DNA of 64,000 bases from Cryptomeria japonica (GCF_030272615.1 NC_081414.1:813792569-813856568); one strand, 5' to 3'; positions 22,911-35,330 are shown, numbered from the stretch's first letter. Notes: generated by a model from the sequence alone, not told the origin. Numbers and translations are program-made.

Positions 22911-24004
22911 GAGAACTTATGATCTCACCTTCTAGATCCACTTCGACCTCAATGTCTTCTTCTTCCTCATCTTTACCAACCGGTTCATCAAGTGCCATAA
23001 AGAGATTAACATCTGTATCATTCTCATGGTAGTCATCTTCTGATGCACTTTCTTCATCTTTGGCATCATCCTCAATAGTGTATAGGTTGTTCTACTTCTG
23101 GTAGCCTCTTCTTCCTTGCCAGTAGAATATTCTTTCTTTGTCTTTACCAACAGATCTGCTAAAACTTCTTGACTCATCTCCACCTATTTCATTATAAGGA
23201 CATTTTGCAGCAAAGTGTCCAACTTTACCACAGTTGAAACATTTGAGTGGTAACTTTCCTTTATACTTGTCAGATCCTCTTTTGAGCTTTTTGACAAAGT
23301 TTTCTACCTCTGCATTTGAGTCTTTACTGGATCCTTTATGAGCAACCTCTTCTTTGCCCTTCTTGGTGGAGTTGAACGCTAGCTCTTTCCTTGAGGATGC
23401 ATCACCAGTTGTTCTCATTTTATAGGTTGTTAGTGAGCCAAATATTTCATCCATTGTGAAGATCTTTAGATCCTTGGCTTCTTATATGGCATAAACCTTA
23501 GTATCATACGCAGGTGTGAGAGATCTAAGTACCTTCTTGACAAGAATCTCATTTGAAATTTCTTCTCCAAGTCCTTTGATGGTGTTCACAATTTCATCTA
23601 TTCTATGAAGGTAGTCTACAATCTTTTCTTCATTCTTCATCTTGATGCCTTCAAGTTGACCCCTTAGTGCTTGCAGCTTGACCTCTTTTACTTTTACATC
23701 TCCTTCAAATAACCTCTATATTTTATCCCGTCTCTTTGGCGGATGCATAGTGCATGAACTTGAAAAACTCATTATAAGACAACCCACTTAAGATAACATG
23801 TTTAGCCTTTGCATTATTCTCATACTCCTTCTTGGCATCTGGATCAGTGAGAGGAACACTAGGGACAATATACCTATTCTTGACAGACATCCACATATCA
23901 AAACCAAGGGAGGAAATATAGGTCTCCATTCTTCTTCTCCAGAAAGCATAGTTAGATCCATCAAACATGGGGGCTTTTGAGGAGGCAGACTCATTTCTTG
24001 CCAT
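22911..24004 (-). pseudogene. Copia-2 Gag: capsid-like region and zinc knuckle
   Basis: Starts at ATG 24004 (APMFDGSNYAFWRRRMETY, the copia Gag N-terminus), loses its frame at about 23723, and resumes with UBN2 blocks (LRGQLEGIKMKNEEKIVDYLH, VLRSLTPAYD) to 23454. The frame 23092-23454 has an intact knuckle CFNCGKVGHFAAKC. An acidic Asp/Glu-rich segment follows at 22932-23090. Particle-forming protein, broken here. Confidence 0.87.
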
Positions 24005-24049
24005 TGTGTTCTAAGGCCAGAATCTACCTAAGCTTTAATCAATCGGGAA

Positions 24050-24068
24050 CCTATGTTTTGATACCAAT
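24050..24068 (-). other. Primer-binding site, Copia-2
   Basis: Minus strand ATTGGTATCAAAAC after the LTR end resembles the initiator Met-tRNA complement with changes after TGGTATCA. Confidence 0.78.
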
Positions 24069-25751
24069 TGTTGAACACAATGTACCACTGAGAGGGGGGT
24101 GAATCAGTGGTTCCTAAATTATTTTCCTTTTACAACAACTTTAGAATACCGGTTATCACCCTAAGCATTAGAAAATCAAACTAGTAAGACAAATTTGGAT
24201 ATCAAAAGAGGAAAACACACAAATGCAACCCACAACACCAGATGTACGAGGAAAACCCAATATGGGAAAAAACCTCAGCGAGAAATGTTGCTGGAGTCTA
24301 CTGCTCCAATCTAGCCTCACAAGTGAAATAATGAATTACAATGATTTAGGGCACCAACCCAAGGAGCACAAAACCCTACACCAAGCTCCAACTTGGTGAT
24401 GTATAATGAAATACAATTTTGATATAGTTATAGCATCTAGTTGTGAATGAGTTTTGCAACACCTGATCAAGAGATTTTTATTGGTTAACAACCTTCTCTT
24501 CTTCACTAGTTCTCACACTACTAGTTATCAGATTACTCTCTCTGATCACTTAGCAGTTACTCTTGGCCTCTCTTCTTTCTCTATCAGCGTCACAACACAC
24601 TATGTCACCCTCACATGCCTTCTGGTCCAATCACACCTTACCGGTTAGCTTAACTATAGACCTGCAATAGTTTACCAGTTACATTGTCTTTGCCAGTTAA
24701 ACCCTCTCACCGGTTTGCCTACTAACTCATTTTGTAGCTTTCTTTTAAGAAATTATAAGGAAGATGATCTTTCTCCTTTCTCAAGCTCTCTTCTATCTCA
24801 TTCTTTGCATCAAGCATCAACTGATTTCTATCCCAAGCTCACATATTTATCATCTAAGGTTCTTACCAAAAATCGCATTCAAATAGTGCAGTGTTAGGTT
24901 TTGCCTTCACCAACTCAATCTATATTGGATTTGATTCGATCTGCTTTTCCAGGGAGATGATCTTCATTTCATCGATTAGCACCACCAACGCCTCACATTC
25001 CAATGTGCATTTTCTGAATCTGGAGGTTTGCATCATGCTTTTTTGCTTTTCTCGGTCATATGCCATTAATGGCTCAATTGTTTCCTTCAGCAAATGGGTA
25101 CGAAGATCAAATCTTCTTGCAGGATAAGTTCAATTGCATGCCAGCTTGTATTCCTCGAGCCAAAATCTTCTGGCATCCTCCATGACTTGCGGGTTCTTCA
25201 TAAAAGTTGACCTACTTGCTGACTGTTACATCGATGCACACTTCACCGATCTGTGCTTTATCACCACCTAGCTTCCAACTACCATCTTTGTTGACATCCA
25301 CCTCTACTTGGTTTACTATGTTGGTTTTACATTCTTCATTGACCAAGATTGACTACCCATTCAATTCACCTTACCGGTATAACCAACAAACTCAACAATC
25401 ACTCTTATCGACAACACATCCTCCTGACAATTCATCTTGCCTTCGGATATGTCTTCATGCCATTCTTTCTATTCTTCTCACTGGGTGTTGTTGTGATTCA
25501 TATAACATTCCACCTCTTCGTAAAAAACAAATGGCCTACCTTCATACCAGTTTATGTCTTACTGGTAAGCCTGCTTTACCGACAGATGAGACAATTCATG
25601 TGTACCGGTAACCTTCCTTCTGTTTGCTTACTCACATATGGATTGACATCACATGTCTTACTTTTCTTATGCCGATCACCACTTCTTACACATCGATGAC
25701 CATGCCAAACTAGTTGACATCAATGACAACTTAATGCCAATAGTGCCAACA
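24069..25751 (-). repeat. Copia-2 5' LTR
   Basis: 1683 bp, TGTTGAACAC to GCCAACA. It carries the U5 stem at its left tip and, near the right tip, the TGACATCAATGACA block also present in Copia-1. The right flank is Gyp-2 gag, so Copia-2 inserted into Gyp-2. The partner LTR lies outside the window. Confidence 0.85.
24084..24111 (-). other. U5 stem-loop, Copia-2
   Basis: Arms ACCACTGA (24084-24091) and TCAGTGGT (24104-24111) pair perfectly around GAGGGGGGTGAA. Confidence 0.75.
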
Positions 25752-27141
25752 CAGAGGTCTAATCTCTAGAAGGGTTATGAGATTGTCATTCAATAATCTT
25801 TGCATTATACTCAAATAGGAATCATTCAACTTAGTGAAGACCCTATTGCGTTGTGGTTCCTATGTAGTAACTATTGGAGGAGTAACTACAACATTAGCCA
25901 CAAATTTGTTCTTCCTAGATCCTTCTGTAGACATGCCTGTGAAAATACTAGCTTGAGGGTTTGAAGTAGATTCTCCAAACCGAGTCATTGTATTTTTGTA
26001 ATAAGTGAGTGCGAAACACATATTAGCAAAGTTTTTATTAATTAAGAGATAACTTCTTCAATTTTGACTACATATTTCTGATGAACATTCTTTGCAAGTC
26101 ACTATTTGGTAGGGTAAGGGGGATCCCAGAAGAGATAGATTGATACCAAGAAATGAAATCTATAACCTTATCATTCAGATTTTGTTTACAATGAACAAGG
26201 TTTGGGATGGTGACACTGCTACCAATATTATCTTGGAACCATTTGAAGAATAGATCCATAAGTTGATTAAATGTTTGGATGGAATGACTAGGAAATGAGC
26301 TATACCATTCCAACATAGTTCCTTTAAGCTAGTGAGAGAATAGCTTGAGAAAGACAAAGTCCAAACTACGATAATCGCTATGCATGGTCATGAACAAATC
26401 AATATGCACATTAGGATATCCATCACCATTGAAATGATCAAAATTCAATGACTCAACCCCTTGGGGAAGGATGGTATTAAGGATGGTGATATAAAGTGGG
26501 CTCTTACAGGAATAGTAAGGCATCAAAGATTAGCTAGAGGCATACACAAGGTTTGTGACCTGCAATTGCAATTGTCCCATACTCTGCAATATCATATTCA
26601 AAACAAGATTAGCAGGCAAAGGAGGATGAGGAGAACCATGCGCACCACCACATCCACCAACACTAACATTAGGACTGATACCAGCACTAGGGATAGCACC
26701 AACAATTGAACCAATGCTAACAAAAGTGGTATGCCCTACAATAGAAGTGGTAGTGGAACTGCTAGCCATGCCAGTGTAACCTATGGGAATGGTAGAAGTA
26801 TTGATGCTAGGAATGGTGGAACTGGCCATGTGCACTATCATCCTCGATATGTCAACACCAAGCTGAGTACCATAGGTATCAAATTGAGTATCCTAGGGAG
26901 AAGTACCATCTAAGGGTACATGAACTTCTTAAGCCCTCAATATCTCCAAGCCTTTGTTGTCTAAGATAAACATGTCCCTTAATTTGTTTACAACATTTCC
27001 ATCTTGGGGGAGGATATTATTTCATTTTAGAAAACCCTCAAAGTATCTCAATTTATACTCCAACATATGAATCCGATCAAACTCGATAGTAACAACGAAA
27101 TCATGATCAATGGCAAGAGGAGAAGACGTGGGAGAATTCAT
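25752..27141 (-). pseudogene. Gyp-2 Gag (capsid region)
   Basis: Starts at ATG 27141 (MNSPTSSPLAIDH). It passes a Ser/Thr/Gly/Pro-rich stretch (26530-26841), then capsid blocks in two frames: FNGDGYPNVHIDLF (26329-26526) and LEWYSSFPSHSI, NLVHCKQ, DFISWY, MFIRNM (26068-26316). These match the retrotransposon Gag family of Tat elements. The C-terminal part (25752-26067) is riddled with stops. It is the capsid part that Gyp-1 lacks, but belongs to another copy. Confidence 0.8.
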
Positions 27142-27568
27142 TGGATTTCTATTTGAAGAATTCAATTATGAACAAGATGGAGGACCGCTTGTCAAAATGG
27201 TCCTAATAGGGTGAGGGGCCATGAAGTCATTTGGATCAAGAAGTGAATTGTTAAAAATTGGACCTAGTCAAGGAGGACTTTAGTGATTTGAGGGAATATT
27301 CTTCCTATCAGTCCTTTGACGTACAATGACACTTGTGGTAGTCTGGGTCATAAAGATCATAAAAAATCTCTCAAACACTTCAACAACACTATGAGGATGT
27401 TGCAAGAATTCTATAATGCATAGTGATAAAGGAAGTTGGTTCAAGTTTTGTTCTATGTCAAAATGCGTTTATTCTTATCTTTTTTTTAAAAAAAAAAATT
27501 TGTTTAGATTTTAAATGAAACTACAAAAACAAGCACTATAAGAAACAACAATGCAATTGACTTCATGT
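27142..27568 (-). other. Gyp-2 5' untranslated region
   Basis: Non-coding leader between primer site and Gag start. It contains an A/T homopolymer pair (T8 then A11 at about 27480-27500). Nothing else recognised. Confidence 0.6.
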
Positions 27569-27671
27569 CGAGTTCACCAAAATGTAGAGGATGAGATTTG
27601 TTACCCTCAAAGTGATGAATTTAGAGCAACAAACTGACCTCTCCACCTCACTTAAACTAGCGCTAAATGTG
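27569..27671 (-). repeat. Gyp-2 primer site and end of 5' LTR
   Basis: Minus strand: LTR end CTCTACA (LTR tip at 27583), then TTTTGGTGAACTCGA, a candidate primer site starting TGG; I do not name the tRNA. Only 89 bp of LTR remain before NA-2 starts at 27672. The rest may be 36598-38738. Confidence 0.6.
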
Positions 27672-28891
27672 TGATGAATACTAAGAGGGGGGGGGGGTGA
27701 ATTAGTATACCAAAAAATACTGAACTCAAACACTTTATCAGTCTAGCAGTAAACCAGTATAATAATTTAACTAACAAACTGATTACCACAAATGCAAACC
27801 AAACAGTAAGTAAGGCATTCACCCATAGAAGCACAATCACCATAACACAAGAGATTTTGACGTGGAAACCCAAATTGGAAAAACCACGGTGAGATGAAAC
27901 TCACAAGTAACTATCTGCAGAATAGTAACCAGACCGGTTAAGGTTAGACCAGTTAAGGTCATACAATGTTCTTTACCAGAACAAATCCTATTAGGAATCT
28001 CAATCTCTGTTAGGAGCTAAGTCCAATTAAAGACTACCTTGTGTGAGGATTTTAGATCCACAGATGTGAATCACCTTGTTAGAGGATTTACAAAGGCTTT
28101 TTTGGGCCTACCCAGTTAAGGGTTTCTAACTTATCAAAGATGTGAGTAATCAACAAGTGACTGATCTAGCAAATAGCACAGTCTGCTTGGTTAGATCCAT
28201 GATAGCTCATTGCTAATGCATTTCAGCATTACTTCAGTCTTTAGTAAATCCACACTTTGTTATAGTGCATAGACTTGATCTTTTCTATTAAGATCACACA
28301 TACAAGAACTCATCAACCACTTCAAACTTTAACAGCTACACATACATTAAAATACTAGACATGATGTCCTTAAAAGGAATCTGATTTCATGTCGGTCCAA
28401 TAGGATTACATTGCAAGTTTCTAGGTTCATTGTATCTAGACACATTTGGTAACATGACACAAAATCACCGTCAAAGTGTCGGTGGATGGTAACTCATCAC
28501 AAAGATATACCGGTTGGTAACTCATCACATAGTATTACCAGTTTATACAACTTTACCGATTACCACTTGGTAACTTAGAGTAATATCGGTTTGAAACAAA
28601 TACCGGTTTAGCAAATTATCGGTTGATAGAAATGAAGACTGGGAAAATGACAACTGCCGCTTCTAGTTCCTTTGCTCCGTTCTGCTTGAGCTCCTCAAAT
28701 TTCTTGAGGTCCTCATGCCACTTGAGATCGGTAAACACTTTCTGCAAGACACCAATAGTCTAAAGACTATAACAGAATACCGGTTTGAAATAGATGCCGG
28801 TTGAGCATAACTCATACATACAAAAAGTGTTCTCATAGCAAGTGTGTGTCCATCAATGACAATCACAACATAATCATAAAAAATGCCAACA
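27672..28891 (-). repeat. NA-2 3' LTR
   Basis: TGATGAATAC to GCCAACA. U5 stem ATACTAA (27678-27684) with TTAGTAT (27702-27708) is perfect. It contains several ACCGG(T/A) motifs. Confidence 0.9.
27678..27708 (-). other. U5 stem-loop, NA-2
   Basis: Seven perfect pairs around the G-run. The right LTR copy (35387-35393 with 35408-35414) is also perfect although its loop has changed. Confidence 0.75.
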
Positions 28892-28920
28892 ATCTCCCCC
28901 TTTGGCATTGATGGCAACAC
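28850..28920 (-). other. NA-2 polypurine tract and flanking inverted repeat
   Basis: Tract CAAAGGGGGAGATTG on the minus strand (28892-28904) next to the LTR. Arms CCATCAATGACA (28850-28861) and TGGCATTGATGG (28903-28914) pair with one mismatch. Confidence 0.75.
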
Positions 28921-30039
28921 TTAGGAAAATTTTTGACGTCTAAGTGTTTTTACAAAAGAAATATGCCATAATAAAAAATACTCCCCCTAAGCATATACAC
29001 TATCCCTTTGTAGAAAAGAAAATGTATACTACATCCTTACAAAGATAAACATGAGTATACATAGCATGCATCAAAATTTTAAATACCAGAATACTTCTCC
29101 CCTTTTGCCAACAATGACAAAATACAGCTGAATAATCCCTATTTCTATTAGCTGAATAAATGTTTATGACAATAAAGAGTGAAACCTGTCAAAAACTAAT
29201 TTAAAGTCCTGCATAAATTGATTCATGGATAAGGACCATGACTCAAGTAATGAGGTAGCAACCTCACTCTCCATTTGCATCTAGGATACCTATTCCTCCA
29301 TGGAATCCAAAGTACTCATCTCTTGAGTAACCGTCAGGGCATCCAGATTGAGATAACACTTCTGAAGTATTTGTAGTCTTGGTAGTAGAACTAGTTGTAG
29401 TTCCTGCAAATCCTTGGTCCGGTTGCTAATCTCCAAATCAATTCTTGTAGCCTGAATTGTAAACCAGTGAATGGTTTGCCCATAAGAAGTAAAGGAGTCA
29501 TATGGGGTCTTGAAGGTGCTTATGAATGCCTATAAATCAGTTTGTAGTTTGTCTTTCTGGGCAAGCACATCATCAGAAAATAGATGGGGTAGACATATCT
29601 TATTGAGCAACAATTTCCCCTCACCCATTGCATCTCTGATGTCCTTTTGTGCCTTCTGCAGATTGAACTGACGCTCATGTAACTTTTTCACCAAGGCAGT
29701 GTTCAAATCCTTTTGATGCTCCTTCTTGGCATGCACTTCGACAACCTCTTCCAGGGTTTGTACCTAGTCCTCAATAACTGTACATAAGAGTTTTAGTTGG
29801 GCCAAAGAGGAATCGGTATTGGGGAGGTTGGTACCGGGTATCAAATCGGTAAGAGTGTCCATTGCAACTTGGATCACATCTTTCTCCCTCTTCCTTCTTA
29901 TCACCTCTAGGAATTCTTGAGCAAGCTTAATGCTTTGTAGCAGCTCTGATTCATTAGCAGATTGGAGGTCAATGGGACTGGTAAAGTCAACCGATTTGAC
30001 TTGACTACCGGTTGCCTTTGGGGTCTCCACCTGTGTGCT

Positions 30040-30530
30040 CTATGTCGCTTCCTCCTTCTCTTTGGCTCTTAACTTAGCTTCTTTTGCCTTCTTTTGCCCC
30101 TCTTCTTCTTTCTTTATTTTCTCTTCTTCCTTCTTCTTCTCTTCTTCTTTCCACTCCTTTTCTTCTTCATCCTTCTTCTTCTTCTCCTCTTCCTGCTTCT
30201 TCTTCTCCTCTTCCTGCTTCCTCTTCTCTTCTGCCTTTCTCTTCTCCTCTTCTTTCTTCCTCTTCTCCTCTTCCTTTCTCTTTTCTTCTTCCTACCATTT
30301 CTCTTCTTATTTCTTTTCTTCTTCCTTCTTCTTCTTCTTCTCTTCCTCTTGTTTCTTCTTCTCCTTTCTTTTCTTTTCTTTTCCTCTTCTAGTTTCCTCT
30401 TCTCCTCCTCTTTTATCTTTTTCTCTTCTTCTGCCTGTTTCTTCTTTTCAACTTCCTGTTGCTTCTTCTCTTTTTCCGCTTGCTCCTTGGTAGCCTTTTC
30501 TTTGTCCTATTTTTCTGTCCTGCCACTTTT
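30040..30530 (-). repeat. Glu/Lys-rich repeat inside NA-2 ORF2
   Basis: On the minus strand a long GAA/GAG/AAG tract codes for runs such as KKQEEEKKKEEE with two stops. The charge pattern (E and K four residues apart) predicts a single alpha helix or coiled coil. NA-1 ORF2 has only a short Lys/Glu segment at this place, so the tract expanded in the NA-2 line. Plus-strand Ser/Phe-rich frames here are shadows. Confidence 0.8.
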
Positions 30531-31718
30531 GATGGTGTACCCAGAGTGACATTTTCACCATTCAAGGCATCAACATCAATAGGATCCATTTGATCAGTGC
30601 CCTATTCTCCTTCACTGTCATATACCTCATTCGGTTTATTGGTTGCAGGTTCTTGCTCAGCTTTCCTATTGGCTTTAGCCACTTGATGCAACCTTAAAGC
30701 GGCTTGGGCATGAGAGTGGGTATCTTTTACCACTTCAAAAACTTTTCCTTCTAGCAACAAGAGTCTCCTTCTTCTCATGAAGAAGAGGCCCTTATATCTT
30801 TCCATTACTTCATAAAGTTTAGTTTTAGGCACATTAGGAAAGTATTGTGCAAATACTTCCTCTCTTATTTCTCATTCCTTCTCTATGGCAATGCGCCACT
30901 AGTTATCTAAAGAATTATACAAAGAATCAAGTATCTCAGATTTAATTTCTGATGGCCACCGATCATTAATACATAAATAATTGATGACTTCCTGTTCAAC
31001 TTCCTTCTTTTCATCATCATTAAAATCATCAAAGAACTCTTTCAAATAACCAAGTACTTTTCTTCTAATATTCTTAATAGTTCTTTGACAATGTGTCAAA
31101 GGTTTGTAGGAGGAGATATCAATATTTATAGGTGCAAATGTTGTCGATTCATTCTTTGTCTTTTTCCTCGTTTGCCTAGTCTTCTTAGGCTGTTCTTTAG
31201 ACACAGTGTCCTCTGTGTCTGGTGAGGTGTCTTTTGTCTTCCGCTTTCTCTCAAAGACTTTGGCGGGTGTAGCTTCCAGTTTCTTCTTTGTTGGTGACCG
31301 GTTGGTCACTTTGGGGCTTGCTGTGGTAACCGGTGCCGATACTGAAGGCACTGCCTTTCCCTTCTTTACTGATGGTTCTTCAACTGGTGTAACCCTTTCC
31401 AGATAGGTGCCAGTTCTCTTTGCCTTTGGATCAAGAGGTGAAGTGAGTAGGGTAGAGGCATACGCATCTAGCATGTCATACATTATCTCATATCCCATCG
31501 GTTCCACTTCTTCCCGTCTAGGCTCAACCGCCTCCATTATGCACTCATGAACTCCGATGGTGAAGCAGATGTCATCTTCATATTTCTTGACAATATCACC
31601 TGATATTCTCACTCTTTGGCTCATTTTGCATCTAAACTCATCAAAGTATTTGTCTAGAACTTCTGGATAACCTATTCCAACCATTTGAAGGCTTTCCTTG
31701 ATTTGCTTTGTAACTGGT

Positions 31719-32820
31719 TGTGTGTGTGAAAAGTGAACTTGTATCTGTAAGCACAACACTTCAATCAAGTCATTACATGCATGGTTAATCAGATATAATC
31801 AATGAATAATAAACCATAACAAATTGACCCATTGCCTTCTAAAAGATGCGAGTATAAGATTGCTCTCAGATTATAAGCAATACTAGTGACTAGACAACAT
31901 CAAGACGAAGGATTTTATCTATATGAACATGATGAATGCTAGATGGATGCAATATTAATCTAACAATATTTTTGCAATATTAAACTAAATGATTTAATCA
32001 ATATGAAACAATTAATATCCAATATCTCAATGAAATTGTAGAGAAAAAACAATATAATAACAATGTATTCTCCAGCCTCTCTTGAATGAGAGATGAGCCT
32101 GAATTTATAGAAAATTCAGAAAGATACCAACGGCTAAGATCAAATGATGATGAGCGGTCAAGATTTTCCAAGAGGAAGCACAATCCAGGTGAATTGATAT
32201 GATTGGATGCTTTTATCAATTTTTAAGGAAGTTGAACTAAAATTAAGATTAAAATCAAGATAAAACTGATTTATTATCTATTTGATTCAATTTTAAGATT
32301 TAATTGTTTTAATTGCTTTCTTTGAGATTATCTATCAATTTTTAATTTGTTTTGTTTAAGATTATCTCCAATTGATTTCTTTTCTCAAATTTTTAATTCT
32401 TTTTTGTCAATTAATTCCTTTTTTGATTTATTTCCATTTTTGAAGATTTGTGCTCACAATTTCCAATTCCTCTTTCTTGATTTGTTTCCTTTTTTGAAGA
32501 TTTGATGGCAAATTGATTTATTTAATTAAATTAATTCCTCTTTTTGATGATTTAATGGTAAATTAATTTATTTAATTAAATATGCTAGGATATTTAATAA
32601 AATAAATAAGATAATTGTTTAAAATGATTTACTTGGAATGATTTAATTAATTAAATAAATATTTAATTGATATTGAGTGATTGATTTTGCCATGTGACAT
32701 TTGATGATTAAAGAATTAATTGTGTGCTCAAGATTGATTTAATTGCCTTTGGTTAGGACTTTGGTGACGTTGTCGATATTAGGGGCTCATGGTTTAGATG
32801 ACAATTTTTAGGGTATTACA
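31719..32820 (-). mobile_element. Solo-1: gypsy solo LTR in NA-2 ORF2
   Basis: 1102 bp from TGTGTGTGTGAAAAG to TATTACA, flanked by CTGGT (31714-31718) and CCGGT (32821-32825), a 5-bp duplication with one C-to-T change. The left end resembles the LTRs at 55517 and 58023 (TGTGTGCGGGAAAAGCG). ORF2 of NA-2 reads on across the site. A minus-strand TATA (CTATAAAT, plus 32103-32110) fits an LTR promoter. Internal sequence was lost by LTR recombination. Confidence 0.83.
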
Positions 32821-33607
32821 CCGGTTGGTCGGTAGACCACTGAATATCTCTGACTCCTCGGAAGTAACCTTGGAAGTAGAAGAACAACCCAACCAATAGT
32901 TGTCCAAACTTAAATCTCAAGGTGTTGTCCTGTTTAATCAACTTTAGGTTCACCAGAAGTTGCCTTTGCATATAGGTGCATAAGTCAAATGATGCATCTT
33001 CCATGATCATGCGGTAGGTAGCATTTACTGCTGTAGCAGAGATAGAGTTGATTCTGCTGGCGTGGAACGTCCGGTATCCTATCACCATACACGCATATTT
33101 GACCAGATCATCCTTGATGGAATTGACAGTCATTCCTCGTGAGTCGCTCACATAATCGGTGAGCTTGGTCATTTTCGTCTTCCTAATCTTCCTTCGCGCT
33201 GGCACTTCACCAACATTACAAAAACTAGTGACGACATGAATTGCTTTCGGTGTGATGTCATGCATCCGCTCTAAGTACATCTTATCACCGTGCACTTTGC
33301 TTAGAATGATGCAGATGTGATCATCTGAAAACTCTTCAAGGAAATAGACTGCATTGTGAAGCTTCTTCTTTTCCAGGATGCTAAATTCTGGTTTAATCTT
33401 CTTGTCCTTCCTACAGAACAAACTCAACTAGGAATGGATTACAAGAGATCCTAAGTCTTCAATTTTACAATCAATGTAATCAGAAATGCCTTCCCCCACT
33501 ATAACACCAATGGGTATTTGAGATAGGGCATTGTATTTTGCCTTCCATTGAATGAAGTCTACTAGATCAACGGGTGCACTAGGGCTAGAGTGTGATGCGA
33601 AAGCCAT

Positions 33608-34127
33608 GATATACAGAGAGATTTTGAGAAATACCTTCGTAATTCAAAATTTAGGGCTTGCAAATTACACTTCATCACTCACTACTTTGGTTGCCAAAAT
33701 ACTACTTTGTTCTCTACACTTGATCGATTGATATTCACTTCTGATTCTTCTTCAAGATTTTGAGAATTCTTCGAATTGCAATCCAAATCGCTTTTCGTTG
33801 CTCAGTGCTTAAAAAAAATTCTTCGCTCTAGAACTGATAAGTAAAAAATGACTTGAAAAATCCTTTTAAACAAGTTCTCCACCTACCATAATAAATGCTC
33901 CACTATTAGGGCATAAACCCTAATTTACCTTTTACCATTTTCGGTCTTCTGCCAGTTGATAGGTATCACTTACTGTTTAAGGTCTTTTACTGGTTTAAAC
34001 CAGGGGTTCAAGATATTTCACTGTTTTCTCCCCCTAAGCTTTTCTGATGCTTAGTTTGCCAGTTCAGTGACTTCCACACTAGGTGCAGAAACCGGTTCTT
34101 CTTGAATCAATTCTTTTGGATTTTCTT
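33608..34127 (-). other. NA-2 spacer between ORF1 and ORF2
   Basis: Non-coding; same position and size (about 520 bp) as the spacer in NA-1. Ends with a polypurine-like block CCCCCTAAGC on the plus strand. No gene seen. Confidence 0.5.
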
Positions 34128-35330
34128 CTAGTTTTTCTTCATATCCATTTGAATGGTTTCAACATCTATCTTTCCTTCCAGAGTTACCGGTATATAATCC
34201 AATATATTCTTTCTCGTTCTGCAGAATCTTGCTGCATGACCTGGTTTGTTGCAATGATAACAAATCATCCCAGGTGCTCTCCAAGGTCCATTGTTCATGT
34301 TTCCATTCTTCCTTCTACATGTTGCAGCAATGTGACCATTACCACAACATATCAAACAGGTTGCTCTCCATCCAGTTGCTGCTTGATAGCCATTGCTTCC
34401 TGACTAATAGTTATAGGTATTAAACCGATTCGGGTTTCGGTTCCCAGAGGGTTCAGAAAAAGCTCCTTTACTCCTTTGAGGATACCTTCCGGTGTTGTGC
34501 ATGACAGACCTGCATTCAAATGCTCTATGCCCAAACTTGTTGCATGCATAAAAATTACCATTGAATCTATTGGGTCTAGTCTTATCATTTAGAAAATAAG
34601 GAAAGTTATTGTAAGCCTTACTTCTACATATATTAGTAGTGTGTCCTTCCTTGAGACAATTAAAGCAAATAGGTTTGAACTTTTGCTTACCTTTATCCTT
34701 TGGTGCCGGTTGTTTCTTTGATGCTCCATCTTTTGTTCCAGAGGTCTCACCTTCTTCATATTCAAAGAAACCAAGTCCATTGGTATTCTTTATCGGTTTA
34801 GCTAATTCAAGCTTCTTCTCTAGCTTGATAGTGCTCTTATTGAATATGGCAAGTATTTCCTTTGACTCAGTAAGTTCTTTGGTAATAGCAGCATTGGATT
34901 CCTTGAAGGTTGCATTCTCAAAAACAACCATGTGTAGTTCACCTTGCATTTCTTCCTTTTCCATTTTATTTTCATGAAGATGAGTGGTAAGTGCACTGAT
35001 CTCTTGCTTCATCTTGGAGATCTCATGATCTTTGTCTTTTACCAGATCTTCAACTTTCCTCCGGTTCTCAAGTTCTTGACACATTCTGATAGTTAGTCCT
35101 TCAAGTTCCCTTCTTAGGTTGGCATTGGAATCATTCAGTTTTTCAACTTCTTGAACTAGGGATTCCATGTCCGCTTCATCAGAAGAACTATTTTCAGTTA
35201 GCTCCATCAGTTTTTCAGCATGCTCTCTTTTTTTTGCCTGAGAGGCCTTATATTTGACTTTAAGTTCATCATAGGCTTGCTCAATCTGAGCGAGCCGATG
35301 AGTAAGTTCCCTCATAGTGTATTCCCCCAT
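34128..35330 (-). pseudogene. NA-2 ORF1: coiled coil with zinc knuckles (Gag-tail-like)
   Basis: Starts at ATG 35330, 50 nt from the LTR (MGEYTMREL). 34404-35330 is open for 308 residues; a TAG at 34404 separates it from 34128-34355. The N-terminal 180 residues are a coiled coil, followed by NTNGLGFFEYEEGET and a basic linker. Knuckles: CFNCLKEGHTTNIC, one with Tyr in place of the first Cys (YACNKFGH), CLICCGNGHIAATC and CYHCNKPGHAARFC. Same layout as NA-1 ORF1 and without capsid domain. Likely binds element RNA. Confidence 0.86.

Larger units (their letters stand above)
29164..33607 (-). pseudogene. NA-2 ORF2: long protein of unknown function, interrupted by a solo LTR
   Basis: From ATG 33607 (MAFASHSS) to TAA at 29164, about 1100 residues once the solo LTR at 31719-32820 is discounted. 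Open pieces: 32821-33427, 30899-31718, 30602-30832, 29764-30030, 29530-29736. Blocks shared with NA-1 ORF2: NALSQI and C..E.LG near the start, ILSKVHGDKMYLE, MVIGYRTFHASRINS, LRFKFGQLLVGLFFYFQGYF, YFDEFRCKMSQRVRI, YEDDICF, PMGYE, and a helical tail ending FDRFHSLLS. Between them are a basic region and the Glu/Lys repeat of 30040-30530. Function unknown; no catalytic signature. Confidence 0.76.

Noticed and set aside
30035-30549. Three long plus-strand frames rich in Ser, Phe and Leu
   Set aside because: They are the reverse of the Glu/Lys tract of NA-2 ORF2; low complexity, no initiation context.
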